Source: Albidovulum denitrificans
Lineage (GTDB): Bacteria > Pseudomonadota > Alphaproteobacteria > Rhodobacterales > Rhodobacteraceae
DNA: 64,000 bases
Reading direction: 5' to 3'
Assembly: GCF_002973535.1 (NCBI RefSeq)
Contig: NZ_PVEP01000003.1
Span: 1-64,000, forward strand
A model generated the notes under the pieces. The model saw only the letters and a list, made by a program, of their open reading frames with translations, was not told where the DNA came from and did not search any database. The position numbers and the translations under genes were made by a program. Positions 36,337 to 46,885 of this stretch are shown piece after piece (the stretch's first letter is position 1; every line of letters starts with the position of its first letter).

Positions 36337-37137
36337 CTACACCATTCCCATCCGGGCCATCATGGCCTCGATTCGGGGAACGTCTTCGGGGTTGTTCAGT
36401 TCCCAGAATTGTCGTCCGCGCGATTCGACCTCGACGCACAGGACCGGGCTGCGGCGTTCGAGAAAGCGCAACTGCTCCAGCCCTTCGAGGGTTTCGAGAT
36501 GCCCCGGCTCCCATTCGGGATAAGCCGACAGCGCGTCGGGGCGGTAGGCGTAGACGCCGACATGGTGAAAGACCGGCGTCTCGTCATCGTCTGCATAGGT
36601 ATGCGAGGTGAAGGGGATCACCTCCTTTGAGAAGTAAAGCGCCAGCCGGTCATGGTCGAAGACGGCGGTGGTGCCGCCGACGCGGCCCGCGCGGCGATCC
36701 TCAAGGAACCCGTTCAGCGCGGCGCCGTCGCAGCGCAAGACCGGGGTCGCGACGCGGGCTTCGGGATGGGCATCCAGCCCCTCGACCAGTTCCTCGACGA
36801 ACCAGGAGGGCGTCAGCGGCGCATCGCCTTGCAGGTTGACGATCATGTCATAGCCGCCGCCCAGCCGCTCATGCGCCTCGGCGCAGCGTTCGGTCCCGTT
36901 GCGGCAGGTGTCAGAGGTCATCACGACCTCGGCCCCGAAGCCTTCGGCGGCCGTCTTGATCCGCACATCATCCGTCGCCACCACGACCCGGTCGATCCCG
37001 CGCACCGCCTGCGCCGCGATCCAGCTGCGTTCGATCAAGGTGCGCGACATGCCGTCGGCGCCGCGCAGTTCGGACAAGGGCTTGCCGGGATAGCGGGTGG
37101 AAGCGTAGCGCGCCGGAATGACCAGAAGAACGCTCAT
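36337..37137 (-). CDS. kdsB: 3-deoxy-manno-octulosonate cytidylyltransferase
   Basis: KdsB activates Kdo as CMP-Kdo for lipopolysaccharide or capsule. The start MSVLLVIPARYASTRYPGKPL is typical, with VVMTSDTCRNGTERCAEA and VNLQGDAPL as further family motifs. The ATG at 37137 overlaps the cysQ stop in ATGA. Product 266 residues. Some alphaproteobacteria carry two kdsB-type genes, one for capsule; nearby polysaccharide-export and cysQ genes would fit that, but this is inferred. Confidence 0.93.
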   Translation of the reverse strand: MSVLLVIPARYASTRYPGKPLSELRGADGMSRTLIERSWIAAQAVRGIDRVVVATDDVRIKTAAEGFGAEVVMTSDTCRNGTERCAEAHERLGGGYDMIVNLQGDAPLTPSWFVEELVEGLDAHPEARVATPVLRCDGAALNGFLEDRRAGRVGGTTAVFDHDRLALYFSKEVIPFTSHTYADDDETPVFHHVGVYAYRPDALSAYPEWEPGHLETLEGLEQLRFLERRSPVLCVEVESRGRQFWELNNPEDVPRIEAMMARMGMV

Positions 37138-37931
37138 TCCTTCACCAGCAGCACACCCGGCGCATAGGCGATGAAGAACGGGTTCTCGAACCCGGTCTTG
37201 CCATAGGTAAAGGGCGTGTGGTCGTCGAAGCGCACCATCTCGCCGCCCGCGCCGCGCAGCACGGCGTCCCCGGCGGCGGTATCCCATTCCATCGTCCGGC
37301 CAAGGCGCGGGTAAAGGTCGGCCTCGCCGGTGGCGACAAGGCAGAACTTCAGGCTCGACCCGGCCGAGGTCATGTCGCGCACGGCGTAGCGGCCGATATA
37401 GTCGTCCGTCGCCTGATCACGGTGCGATTTCGACGCCACGACCATAAGCCCCCGGTTGTCGGGGACCGAAACCGTGATCGCCTTCGTCGCGCCCGGCGCA
37501 TCCTTGTCGAAGGGACCGGCCTCCTCGACGGAACGTCCGTCGGGCAGGGTGTAGAAAAGCCGCCCCTTCGCCGGGGCATAGACGACGCCACGCAGCGGAA
37601 CGCCGTTTTCGACATAGGCGATGTTGACGGTGAAATCGCCGCGCCGCTGGACGAATTCCTTGGTCCCGTCCAGGGGATCGACGATCAGGAAGGTGGAAAC
37701 CTCCTGCCCGTGGCTTGCCGCCTGCTCCTCGGTCACCAGCGCGACCTGCGGGAAGGCCTCGGCCAGCCCTTCGGAGATCAGCGCATCGGCGGCTTCATCG
37801 GCGGCGGTCACGGGGCTGTCATCGGATTTGGCCCGCACCTCGAAATCGGCGCTGTCGTAGATTTCCATGATGCGGTCCCCCGCCTCAAGCGCCAGGCGAC
37901 GGATCACGGGTGTCAGGCGTTCGAGATCCAC
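37134..37931 (-). CDS. cysQ: 3'(2'),5'-bisphosphate nucleotidase CysQ
   Basis: CysQ dephosphorylates PAP, the by-product of PAPS-dependent sulfation, to AMP. The 265-residue inositol-monophosphatase-fold protein has TEEQAASHG (metal ligand E), IVDPLDGTKEFV (D, D) and the C-terminal EWDTAAGDAVLRGAGG motif. It is translationally coupled to kdsB. A sulfotransferase gene at 45323 would generate its substrate. Confidence 0.94.
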   Translation of the reverse strand: MDLERLTPVIRRLALEAGDRIMEIYDSADFEVRAKSDDSPVTAADEAADALISEGLAEAFPQVALVTEEQAASHGQEVSTFLIVDPLDGTKEFVQRRGDFTVNIAYVENGVPLRGVVYAPAKGRLFYTLPDGRSVEEAGPFDKDAPGATKAITVSVPDNRGLMVVASKSHRDQATDDYIGRYAVRDMTSAGSSLKFCLVATGEADLYPRLGRTMEWDTAAGDAVLRGAGGEMVRFDDHTPFTYGKTGFENPFFIAYAPGVLLVKE

Positions 37932-38040
37932 TTCACTCTCCTCGTCTTGCGCCCGTTGTACGGACCTTCGCGGCCCCTTATGATGCGCCGTTAAGATAAC
38001 GGCAAGGACTCCATGCGACGCAGGGGCAGGCCTGTCTCAT

Positions 38041-38886
38041 ATGGCCGGAAGGCGGCAAAAGGGCATGTTCAGGGTTGAAACGCGGCAAAACGGCTTTCAG
38101 GCGGCCCTTCGGACCGTCGACCTGATCTATCACAACACCGTCCGCGCGGTCCGCCGGGGGCATTCGAACGCCGTCATCGGCCTTCTGATGAACATCTTCC
38201 AGATGCTGGTGATGATCGCGGTCTTCTACGCGCTGTTTCAGATCATGGGGATGCGCGGGGCGGCGATCCGGGGCGATTATTTCGTCTACCTGATGACCGG
38301 GATCTTCACCTTCATGACGAATGTGAAGACGATGGGCGCCGTCGCCGGGGCAGAGGGGCCGACATCGGCCATGATGCTTCACGCGCCGATGACCACAGCC
38401 ATCGCCATCACCTCGGCCGCGCTGGCGGCACTTTACACGCAGATCCTGTCGCTGGTCGCGATCCTTGGCATCTATCACCTCGCCGTCACCCCGATCGAGA
38501 TCTACGATCCGATCGGCGTCATGGCCATGATCATCCTCGCCTGGTTCAGCGGCGCCTGTGTCGGCCTGGTGGTTCTGGCGGCAAAGCCCTGGGCGCCCGG
38601 CGTCGTCGGCATCGCGACGACGATCTATTCCCGCGTCAACCTGATCTTTTCCGGCAAGATGTTCGTGGGCAACGCGCTTGGCTACACGATGCTGAAGTTC
38701 TTTGACTGGAACCCCTTGTTTCACATCATCGACCAGGGGCGTGGCTATGCCTTCATCGACTACTACCCCCACAATTCCTCGATCGCCTATCCGGTCTATG
38801 TCTCGCTGGCATTGCTGATGCTTGGGCTGATGGGGGAATTCTACGGCCGCCGCCACGTTTCCCTCAGCTGGTTCGCGGGCAAGTAG
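38041..38886 (+). CDS. ABC-2 type permease of polysaccharide export (KpsM-like)
   Basis: The 281-residue protein has six hydrophobic segments (VIGLLMNIFQMLVMIAVFYA, YFVYLMTGIFTFMT, and others) and the late FDWNPLFHIIDQGRGYAF stretch common in ABC-2 permeases exporting capsule or O-antigen. No ATPase gene is adjacent, so its partner must be elsewhere. ATG 38041 is used; ATG 38065 (MFRVETRQNG) with GGAAGG upstream is equally possible. Neighbouring cysQ, kdsB, galU and galE suggest a surface glycan role. Confidence 0.85.
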   Translation: MAGRRQKGMFRVETRQNGFQAALRTVDLIYHNTVRAVRRGHSNAVIGLLMNIFQMLVMIAVFYALFQIMGMRGAAIRGDYFVYLMTGIFTFMTNVKTMGAVAGAEGPTSAMMLHAPMTTAIAITSAALAALYTQILSLVAILGIYHLAVTPIEIYDPIGVMAMIILAWFSGACVGLVVLAAKPWAPGVVGIATTIYSRVNLIFSGKMFVGNALGYTMLKFFDWNPLFHIIDQGRGYAFIDYYPHNSSIAYPVYVSLALLMLGLMGEFYGRRHVSLSWFAGK

Positions 38887-38892
38887 CCCGGT

Positions 38893-39561
38893 TCAGTCCA
38901 CCACCCGCAGCGTCAGGTTGATCCGCCCGCCCTTCGGCAGCAGGGTCGAACTGCCCGGCACGATCCGGTCGATGCCGTGATAGGCCAGCCGCGCGGCCCC
39001 GCCGAGGATCAACACATCGCCCGAGTGCAGCCAGGCCGACACCGTCTTGCCGCCCCGCTCCGTCCCACCGATGCGAAAGCGGGCATCGTCGCCCAGGCTG
39101 ACCGACAGCACCGGCCGGGAAAAATCGGCCTCATCCCGGTCCTGATGCAGGCCCATGCGCGCGCCTTCGCCATAGAAGTTGACCAGACAGCAATCGGGCA
39201 GCCGTTCGGGGCCGACCAGATCGCGCCAGATCGCCAGAACGCTGGCGGGGATCGGCGGCCAGTCGCCGCCCGCAGGATGGCGGTCGGCATAGCGATAGCC
39301 GCGCCGGTCGGTGACCCAGCCATAGCGCCCGGCCGAGGTCATGCGGACCGACATCGGCTTGCCCCATGGCGTGACCGGCGCGAAAAGCGGCGCCGCCGCC
39401 ACGACGACGCGCAGATCGCCCACCAGGGCGACCTGTTCGTCAGGCCCGAGATAACCGGGATAAAGCGCCGCCCCGTGCAGATCGACCGCCGCCGGGCGGC
39501 CCGCGGGGCGGCCCGTGGGATCATCCGGCGACGGGCGCCCGTTTTCGAAGATTTTCACCAC
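38893..39561 (-). CDS. alkB: AlkB-like Fe(II)/2-oxoglutarate DNA repair dioxygenase
   Basis: AlkB removes methyl lesions from bases (1-methyladenine, 3-methylcytosine) by oxidation. The 222-residue protein shows the iron ligands H139 and D141 in GLHQDRDE and H195 in AYHGIDRI, plus the 2-oxoglutarate-binding arginines in GGRINLTLR. Length and motifs are normal. It is convergent with the permease gene and divergent from dnaK. Confidence 0.93.
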   Translation of the reverse strand: MVKIFENGRPSPDDPTGRPAGRPAAVDLHGAALYPGYLGPDEQVALVGDLRVVVAAAPLFAPVTPWGKPMSVRMTSAGRYGWVTDRRGYRYADRHPAGGDWPPIPASVLAIWRDLVGPERLPDCCLVNFYGEGARMGLHQDRDEADFSRPVLSVSLGDDARFRIGGTERGGKTVSAWLHSGDVLILGGAARLAYHGIDRIVPGSSTLLPKGGRINLTLRVVD

Positions 39562-39580
39562 TTTTCCTGACCCGGCGATG

Positions 39581-39610
39581 CTTGCAGCACAAAACCTCCC
39601 TCCTTATATA
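39581..39610 (+). promoter_or_regulatory. dnaK: Sigma-32-type promoter of dnaK
   Basis: CTTGCAG at 39581-39587 and CCTTATATA at 39602-39610, 14 nt apart, match the -35 and -10 of RpoH promoters. The dnaK ATG follows 105 bp later, so the leader is about 95 nt. Confidence 0.65.
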
Positions 39611-39714
39611 CCGCTCGAAGCTGGTCGGGCAGACCCGGCCGAATTCTTGGGATCGGCGTCGGAGGCCGCAATCGGATCCGGTGCCAGAATATCGCCGAAA
39701 GAAAGGGAATACAT

Positions 39715-41637
<1,923 letters not shown>

Positions 41638-41708
41638 CGCGACCTGAACCGACGGGGCCGGTCTGATGCATATCGGACCGGCCTGCGCGTTCACCGGAAG
41701 GAACTGGA

Positions 41709-42860
41709 ATGGCGAAACGCGACTATTACGAGGTTCTGGGCGTGTCGCGCGGCGCTTCGGCCGACGAGATCAAGAAGGCCTATCGCGGCAAGGCGAAGGA
41801 ACTTCACCCCGACCGCAACAAGGACAAGCCCGATTGCGAAGCCCAGTTCAAGGAAGTGAACGAGGCTTATGACGTCCTGAAGGACGACACCAAGAAGGCT
41901 GCCTATGACCGCTTTGGCCATGGCGCTTTCGACGGCAGCATGGGCGGCGGTCCGCGCGGCGGCGGCGCCTATGGCAATGGCGATTTCGCTTCGGCCTTCT
42001 CGGACGTGTTCGAGGACCTCTTTGGCGATTTCATGGGCGGGCGCGGCGGCGGCCCCGGCGGGCGTCAGCGCGCCAGCCGCGGGTCAGACCTGCGCTACAA
42101 CCTGCGTGTCACGCTGGAAGAGGCGTTCAAGGGCGCGCAGAAGACGATCAATGTCCCCACCTCGGTCGCCTGCGGCACCTGCAACGGCACCGGGGCCGAG
42201 GGCGGCGCCGAACCGCAGGCCTGCCCCACCTGTTCGGGCATGGGCAAGGTTCGCGCGCAGCAGGGCTTCTTCACGGTCGAGCGGACCTGCCCGACCTGCG
42301 GCGGCCTTGGCCAGATCATCAAGAACCCCTGCAAGGTCTGCCACGGCGCGGGCCGGGTTGAGAAAGACCGCTCTCTCTCCGTCAACATCCCCGCCGGGGT
42401 GGAAACCGGCACCCGCATTCGTCTGGCGGGCGAAGGGGAGGCCGGGATGCGCGGCGGGCCTGCGGGCGACCTTTATATCTTCATCGAGGTCAAGGAACAT
42501 CCGCTCTTCCAGCGCGACGGTGTCCACCTTTACTGCCGCGTTCCGGTCGCCATGACGGCGGCCGCGATGGGCGGTGAGGTAGAGGTCCCGACGATCGACG
42601 GCGGCCGCAGCCGAGTGAAGGTCCCGGCCGGAACCCAGACCGGCAAGCAGTTGCGCCTGCGCGGCAAGGGCATGCCCGCCCTTCGCGGCGGCGGGTCGGG
42701 CGACATGCTGATCGAGATCGCGGTGGAAACGCCGGTGAACCTGACCTCGCGCCAGAAGGACCTGCTGCGTGAGTTTCAGGAGCTGAGCAAGGACAACAAC
42801 CCGGAGGAATCGTCCTTCTTTTCAAAGGTGCGCAGCTTCTGGGACGGGATGAAGGGATAG
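41709..42860 (+). CDS. dnaJ: Co-chaperone DnaJ
   Basis: DnaJ stimulates DnaK ATPase and delivers substrates. The 383-residue protein has the J domain (residues 1-70, with HPDRNKD), the Gly-rich linker ([15 protein letters not shown]), four CxxCxG zinc motifs ([32 protein letters not shown]) and the C-terminal substrate domains. Type I DnaJ, full length. A hairpin after the stop may end the operon. Confidence 0.98.
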   Translation: MAKRDYYEVLGVSRGASADEIKKAYRGKAKELHPDRNKDKPDCEAQFKEVNEAYDVLKDDTKKAAYDRFGHGAFDGSMGGGPRGGGAYGNGDFASAFSDVFEDLFGDFMGGRGGGPGGRQRASRGSDLRYNLRVTLEEAFKGAQKTINVPTSVACGTCNGTGAEGGAEPQACPTCSGMGKVRAQQGFFTVERTCPTCGGLGQIIKNPCKVCHGAGRVEKDRSLSVNIPAGVETGTRIRLAGEGEAGMRGGPAGDLYIFIEVKEHPLFQRDGVHLYCRVPVAMTAAAMGGEVEVPTIDGGRSRVKVPAGTQTGKQLRLRGKGMPALRGGGSGDMLIEIAVETPVNLTSRQKDLLREFQELSKDNNPEESSFFSKVRSFWDGMKG

Positions 42861-42877
42861 GCGTCGCGCAGACGCCT
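42859..42877 (+). terminator. Hairpin after dnaJ
   Basis: AGGCGTC-GCGCA-GACGCCT directly follows the dnaJ stop. The tail is not T-rich (GTCCCGACC), so intrinsic termination would be weak. Confidence 0.5.
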
Positions 42878-42887
42878 GTCCCGACCC

Positions 42888-43073
42888 TCAGTGATCGTCG
42901 TGGGCATGGGCCCGGTCGATCTCATACTTCTTGTCGCAATAGCCGCATTCGACAAAGCCCGTGTCATGCGGGATCGTCAGCCAGACGCGCGGATGGCCCA
43001 GCGCGCCGTCACCCCCGTCGCAGGCGACTTTCCAGGTCGTCACAACCTCGGTCTCGGGCGCGGGGATCGTCAT
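42888..43073 (-). CDS. CHCC-type zinc-finger protein (NDUFS6-like)
   Basis: The 61-residue protein has the pattern C-X8-H-X14-C-X2-[20 protein letters not shown] then [14 protein letters not shown]. This is the zf-CHCC domain, whose mitochondrial relative is the complex I subunit NDUFS6. In alphaproteobacteria it is a small conserved protein thought to be linked to complex I, but that link is from family knowledge. The His-rich end AHAHDDH is unusual. Confidence 0.88.
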   Translation of the reverse strand: MTIPAPETEVVTTWKVACDGGDGALGHPRVWLTIPHDTGFVECGYCDKKYEIDRAHAHDDH

Positions 43074-43148
43074 CGGGCTACTCCGTTCTGTAACTGCGGG
43101 CGCATGATACGCATTGGGTCAGCGGGGACAAGCGCGCTTGAGCATGTT

Positions 43149-43175
43149 GCACAAAAGTGGGAACCAGTTTTGTGC
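43149..43175. repeat. REP-like palindrome between HIT and zinc-finger genes
   Basis: GCACAAAA (43149-43156) pairs with TTTTGTGC (43168-43175) around GTGGGAACCAG, which itself pairs TGG/CCA. The preceding GAGCATGTT makes the whole resemble repeats in rhizobial genomes of the type AGCATGTTGCGCAAAAGTG. It lies between the convergent ends... of two minus-strand genes and has no coding role. Confidence 0.6.
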
Positions 43176-43200
43176 TTCTCGAACACGCGACATCAAAAGC

Positions 43201-43584
43201 TTAATCCGCGCGCGGCAACATCCGCCCCAGAACCCGGCCGCCAAGGATATGCAGGTGGTAATGCGGCACCTCCTGCACGCCATGGGTGCCAGAATTGGCG
43301 ATGGCGCGGTAGCCCTCCCCCTCCTGCCCCGGCGCGACGCCCTGCATCCGGCAGACCTCGGCCGCAGTGCGCATGAAATCGAGGATCTCGGCATCCGGCG
43401 CCTCGGCGGCAAAATGGTCGAAGTTGACGTATCTGCCCTTGGGGATCACCAGCACATGCACCGGCGCCTGCGGCCCGATGTCGTGAAAGGCAAGCGTATG
43501 CTCGGTCTCCTTCACGGTCTTGTTCGGGATCTCGCCGCGCAGGATGCGGGCGAAGACGTTGGTGTCGTCGTAGCTGTAGGCCAT
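43201..43584 (-). CDS. HIT-family nucleotide hydrolase/transferase
   Basis: The 127-residue protein carries the histidine triad PHYHLHILGGR near its C-terminus and FARILRGEIPNKTVKETEHT near the N-terminus, both typical of the HINT/PKCI branch. These enzymes cleave nucleoside phosphoramidates and similar compounds. It follows the glycosyltransferase gene by 8 bp on the same strand, so it is probably co-transcribed. Confidence 0.94.
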   Translation of the reverse strand: MAYSYDDTNVFARILRGEIPNKTVKETEHTLAFHDIGPQAPVHVLVIPKGRYVNFDHFAAEAPDAEILDFMRTAAEVCRMQGVAPGQEGEGYRAIANSGTHGVQEVPHYHLHILGGRVLGRMLPRAD

Positions 43585-43592
43585 GTCGTTAC

Positions 43593-45170
43593 TCAGTCCG
43601 AAAAGAGATGGTCGATAGAGGCAAGGGCGCGTGCCTTGTCGTCAGGGATAGCGGCAAACGCGGCCAGAGGCACGGCATTTTCGGCAGCCCCGGCACTTTC
43701 CCGCAGGATCGAGAAATGCGCGAAAGCGGCATCGCGCAGGATGTCGCTTTCATGGCGAATGTCATAGCGGATCGTCGGCAGGAGCCGGGCCAGCGTCTCG
43801 GCCCCGGTATGGTCGCCCGCAAGGCCGGTGCGCCGCGCATGGCCCACCAGATAGTCGTCGCTGAAGGCGCATTCGATTTCCAGCATGCGGATGGTGGCCC
43901 GGTCGGCGGCAAAATCGCGCAGCGTCGCGATCCCCGCCGGATCGACGCAGATGATCAGGCGGTCGCTTTGCATCTGGTCGAACAGCATCCTGAGCAGCGC
44001 GCGGCGATGGCGGTTGCGCTTGGCCAGCGTCGTCTGGATGCCGCCGAGGTCCGGCAGCGGCGTGGCGGCTTCGTCGAAGAGGTATTCGATGGCCGGGATG
44101 CCCGTCTCTTCCGACAGTCGCGCGGCCAGACGTTTCGCAACATGCCATTTCTTGCAGATCAGGACGAGGAGTTCGCGTTCCCGGCCCAAGGTCGATTCCG
44201 TTTCCCAGAAGCGACGGGCGAAGCGGCGGCCGATCCGGCCCCGTCCGGTGAGGAAGCGGTACAGGTTACGGCCTTCGTTGGAGATACGGAAATCGACGCC
44301 CGTCTCGGCGTAAAGATCGCCCAGCCGCGCCTTCAGTTCCGCCGCCTCGGTGCTGATCTTGCGGGCGAAAAGCGCGTCCTGCCCCAAAAGCATGTCGTGG
44401 TGATCGTTATAGAAGGTCACCGGCATCCCGTAATCGGAAAACATCAGGAAGGTCAGCGTGCGGGACCGGATTTCCCCCTCTGGCACAACATGGCGGACGA
44501 GGGTCTGAAAGAAGGTCTCATCGGGGATCCAGGTCGTGCGGAAGAAGCGCACGATGTCGCGGCGGCGCGCGATCAGCTCAAGCACCCATTCGACCGTCCG
44601 GCGGCGCAGGCACCACCACTGGCTGCCGATCATGATGCGCAGGTCGGCGGGGATGTCGCGCTTCAGGCCAAGCCGTTTTTGCAGGTTATAGGCCCCGTAG
44701 AACAGGCCCTTGCGCAGGCGTTCGTTGAAATAGTGACGATAGATCAGGCGATCTTCGCGCATCCCGGTCTTGATCCAGTCAGAGCGGAAGAAATCGAAGC
44801 TTTCGATATAATCCACATCGTCGCGGTCAAGGAATTCGTGGACGTATTCGGCCGACTTGATCGGCATGCAGTCGCCCGACAGCATGTAGAAATGGCTGGC
44901 GCTGGGAAAGGCGGCCTCGGCGGCCTCGACCGCGCGGAGCGTGGCGGCGACAAGGCTCCATTCGCCCCAGCCGCATTTGACGCGGCGCTTGACGAAGACC
45001 ACGCCCGGATTGTCCTTCAGGGCGGTGCGGATCCTCGCGTAGTCCGCCGGGTTGGCGCGGGCATCGAAGTGAATCGCCATGAAATCGCCCACCGCCGTCA
45101 ACCGCCGCGCCTGGGCGATAACCCCTTCGGGGTCCTTGTGACAGAGCAGGATGAAAGCGATTTTTGCCAT
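43593..45170 (-). CDS. Core-2/I-branching-type glycosyltransferase with extra C-terminal domain
   Basis: The N-terminal 260 residues match the branching beta-1,6-N-acetylglucosaminyltransferase family: MAKIAFILLCHKDPEGVIAQ, FMAIHFDARANPADYARI, HFYMLSGDCMPIKSAEYVHEF, and IMIGSQWWCLRRRTVEWVLE. The remaining 260 residues form a second domain of unknown role with many Arg and Asp. I chose ATG 45170 over 45320 since it begins with the family's N-terminus. Product 525 residues, cytoplasmic. Divergent from a sulfotransferase, with which it may build or modify a surface glycan. Confidence 0.85.
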   Translation of the reverse strand: MAKIAFILLCHKDPEGVIAQARRLTAVGDFMAIHFDARANPADYARIRTALKDNPGVVFVKRRVKCGWGEWSLVAATLRAVEAAEAAFPSASHFYMLSGDCMPIKSAEYVHEFLDRDDVDYIESFDFFRSDWIKTGMREDRLIYRHYFNERLRKGLFYGAYNLQKRLGLKRDIPADLRIMIGSQWWCLRRRTVEWVLELIARRRDIVRFFRTTWIPDETFFQTLVRHVVPEGEIRSRTLTFLMFSDYGMPVTFYNDHHDMLLGQDALFARKISTEAAELKARLGDLYAETGVDFRISNEGRNLYRFLTGRGRIGRRFARRFWETESTLGRERELLVLICKKWHVAKRLAARLSEETGIPAIEYLFDEAATPLPDLGGIQTTLAKRNRHRRALLRMLFDQMQSDRLIICVDPAGIATLRDFAADRATIRMLEIECAFSDDYLVGHARRTGLAGDHTGAETLARLLPTIRYDIRHESDILRDAAFAHFSILRESAGAAENAVPLAAFAAIPDDKARALASIDHLFSD

Positions 45171-45322
45171 ACGGGATACCGACCACGCGCCTTTGTGGCT
45201 ATTGTTGGGCCAGATAGCTATATCGGCCGTTGAAAAGACAGAGTCTTTTTGCTCTTTAGGCCGTAATTGTTGCCTAATGTCACGACCGGACCGGCCCTCC
45301 GGTATTTTAGGAATGGACATAG
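45171..45322. promoter_or_regulatory. Divergent promoter region, glycosyltransferase and sulfotransferase
   Basis: This 152-bp interval is AT-richer than its surroundings (GCTATATCGG, GTTGAAAAGACAGAGTCTTT) and contains AAAGACAGAGTCTTT, an imperfect dyad near 45235-45251. It should hold promoters for both genes. Confidence 0.5.
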
Positions 45323-46138
45323 ATGGGATTTCCCGGAACCTGGATGACCGAGAGCGGCAGCATGGTCTACCGCGTGGTGCCGAAATGCGCCTGTTCGACC
45401 ATCGGTCAGATCATGTTCTATTCCGATCACGGGCGTTTCTTCGACGGCGATATCCATGACGCGGCCGAAGGCCTGCACAAATGGGCGCGTGAGGACAGCC
45501 AGCCGATCATTGAAAAGGCCGTGAAGGAACGGCAGGCCTATACCTATACCTGCGTGCGCAACCCCTATACCCGCATCCTGTCGTCCTTCTTCGACAAGAT
45601 CGCCGGGATTCAGCGCAACGGCCAGCGCTATCGCGGCAACCTGGTGCCGACGCTGATCCAGAAATACGGGATCGAAGTCGGCAGCCCCGAGGACGGGTTC
45701 GACTTCGATCAGATCGCCTCATTCCGGCGCTTCCTTCTGTTCGCGCGCGACACGATCCGCTGGAAAAAGCCGATGGAGCCGGACATCCACTGGTCGGCGA
45801 TGTCGGGCCATATCTCGACCTTCATCGCGAATGGCGGGCGCTACGACCAGATCTTCTTTACCGAGACATTCAACGACGGCATGCAGGTCGTGCTGGATCA
45901 TATCGAGACGCCGCACAAGGTGGACCTTGCCACGATCCCGCGCTTCAATGAAAGCGAAGGGCATGGGCCGAAGCGCGCCCATCCGGTCGAGGATTATTTC
46001 GACGACCTGTCCCGGCACCTGATCTGGGAAATCTATCACAAGGACTTCCAGCTCTTCCGCTATGACTTCGACGATCCGTCGAACAAGATGCCGCTGGGCG
46101 AAGTCGATCTGGATGAAATCCACGCCAAGCTTGGGTAA
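45323..46138 (+). CDS. Sulfotransferase family 2 protein
   Basis: The 271-residue protein has the PAPS-binding 5'-phosphosulfate loop VPKCACSTIGQIMF (residues about 19-32) and the 3'-phosphate motif CVRNPYTRILSSFFDK (about 77-92), as in carbohydrate sulfotransferases. It would transfer sulfate from PAPS to a sugar, releasing PAP for CysQ. No membrane anchor or signal peptide is seen. The glycosyltransferase is divergent from it. Confidence 0.9.
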   Translation: MGFPGTWMTESGSMVYRVVPKCACSTIGQIMFYSDHGRFFDGDIHDAAEGLHKWAREDSQPIIEKAVKERQAYTYTCVRNPYTRILSSFFDKIAGIQRNGQRYRGNLVPTLIQKYGIEVGSPEDGFDFDQIASFRRFLLFARDTIRWKKPMEPDIHWSAMSGHISTFIANGGRYDQIFFTETFNDGMQVVLDHIETPHKVDLATIPRFNESEGHGPKRAHPVEDYFDDLSRHLIWEIYHKDFQLFRYDFDDPSNKMPLGEVDLDEIHAKLG

Positions 46139-46171
46139 CCCACCCCGCCTATGGCCGAGGAGAGACGCGCC

Positions 46172-46885
46172 ATGACCGCCCCGCCCGCCCGCTTTCTGCG
46201 ATGGCTGTCCGGTCACATGGAGCTTGGGCTGGCCGCGCTTCTGGCGCTGGCGGCGGCGGGGGGCTGGGCCTTTGCCCTGATCGCGGATGAGGTGGCCGAG
46301 GGCGAAACCCATGCCTTCGACGAAGCGGTGCTGCTGTCGCTGCGCGCGCCCGGCAACCCGGCCGACCCGCTGGGACCGCCCTGGGTGGAGGAACTGGCGC
46401 GCGACATGACCGCACTTGGCGGGACCGCCGTCCTGGCCTTCCTGACGGTGGCCGTCTTCGGCCTTCTCTGGCTTCAGCGGCGGCGGCTGACGGCGCTGTT
46501 TCTGGTGGCGGCGGTGGGCGGGGGCCTTACGCTCAGCTCCGCCGCCAAGGCGCTGTTCGACCGGCCGCGCCCGGACCTTGTCCCGCACGGATCGCATGTC
46601 TACACGGCGTCCTTCCCCTCGGGCCATTCGATGATGTCGGCCATCGTCTACCTGACGCTGGCCTTGCTGGTCGCCCGGACCCTGCCCGACCGGCGGCTGA
46701 AGATCTATGTCGTCACCCTTGCCGCCGCCGTCACCCTGTCGGTCGGCGTCAGCCGCGTCTATCTTGGTGTTCACTGGCCGACCGACGTTCTGGCCGGTTG
46801 GGCGGCAGGCGGCGGCTGGGCGCTTGGCTGTGCGGCGCTTGCGCGTTACCTGTCGCGCCGGGGCGCGATCGAGGATGAGGACTGA
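46172..46885 (+). CDS. PAP2-family membrane phosphatase
   Basis: The 237-residue protein has about six transmembrane segments and the three acid-phosphatase motifs: KALFDRPRP, PSGHS and SRVYLGVHWPTDV. Such proteins dephosphorylate undecaprenyl pyrophosphate or lipid phosphates at the outer face of the inner membrane. I chose ATG 46172, preceded by GAGGAGAGA, instead of 46151. Follows the sulfotransferase by 33 bp. Confidence 0.92.
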   Translation: MTAPPARFLRWLSGHMELGLAALLALAAAGGWAFALIADEVAEGETHAFDEAVLLSLRAPGNPADPLGPPWVEELARDMTALGGTAVLAFLTVAVFGLLWLQRRRLTALFLVAAVGGGLTLSSAAKALFDRPRPDLVPHGSHVYTASFPSGHSMMSAIVYLTLALLVARTLPDRRLKIYVVTLAAAVTLSVGVSRVYLGVHWPTDVLAGWAAGGGWALGCAALARYLSRRGAIEDED

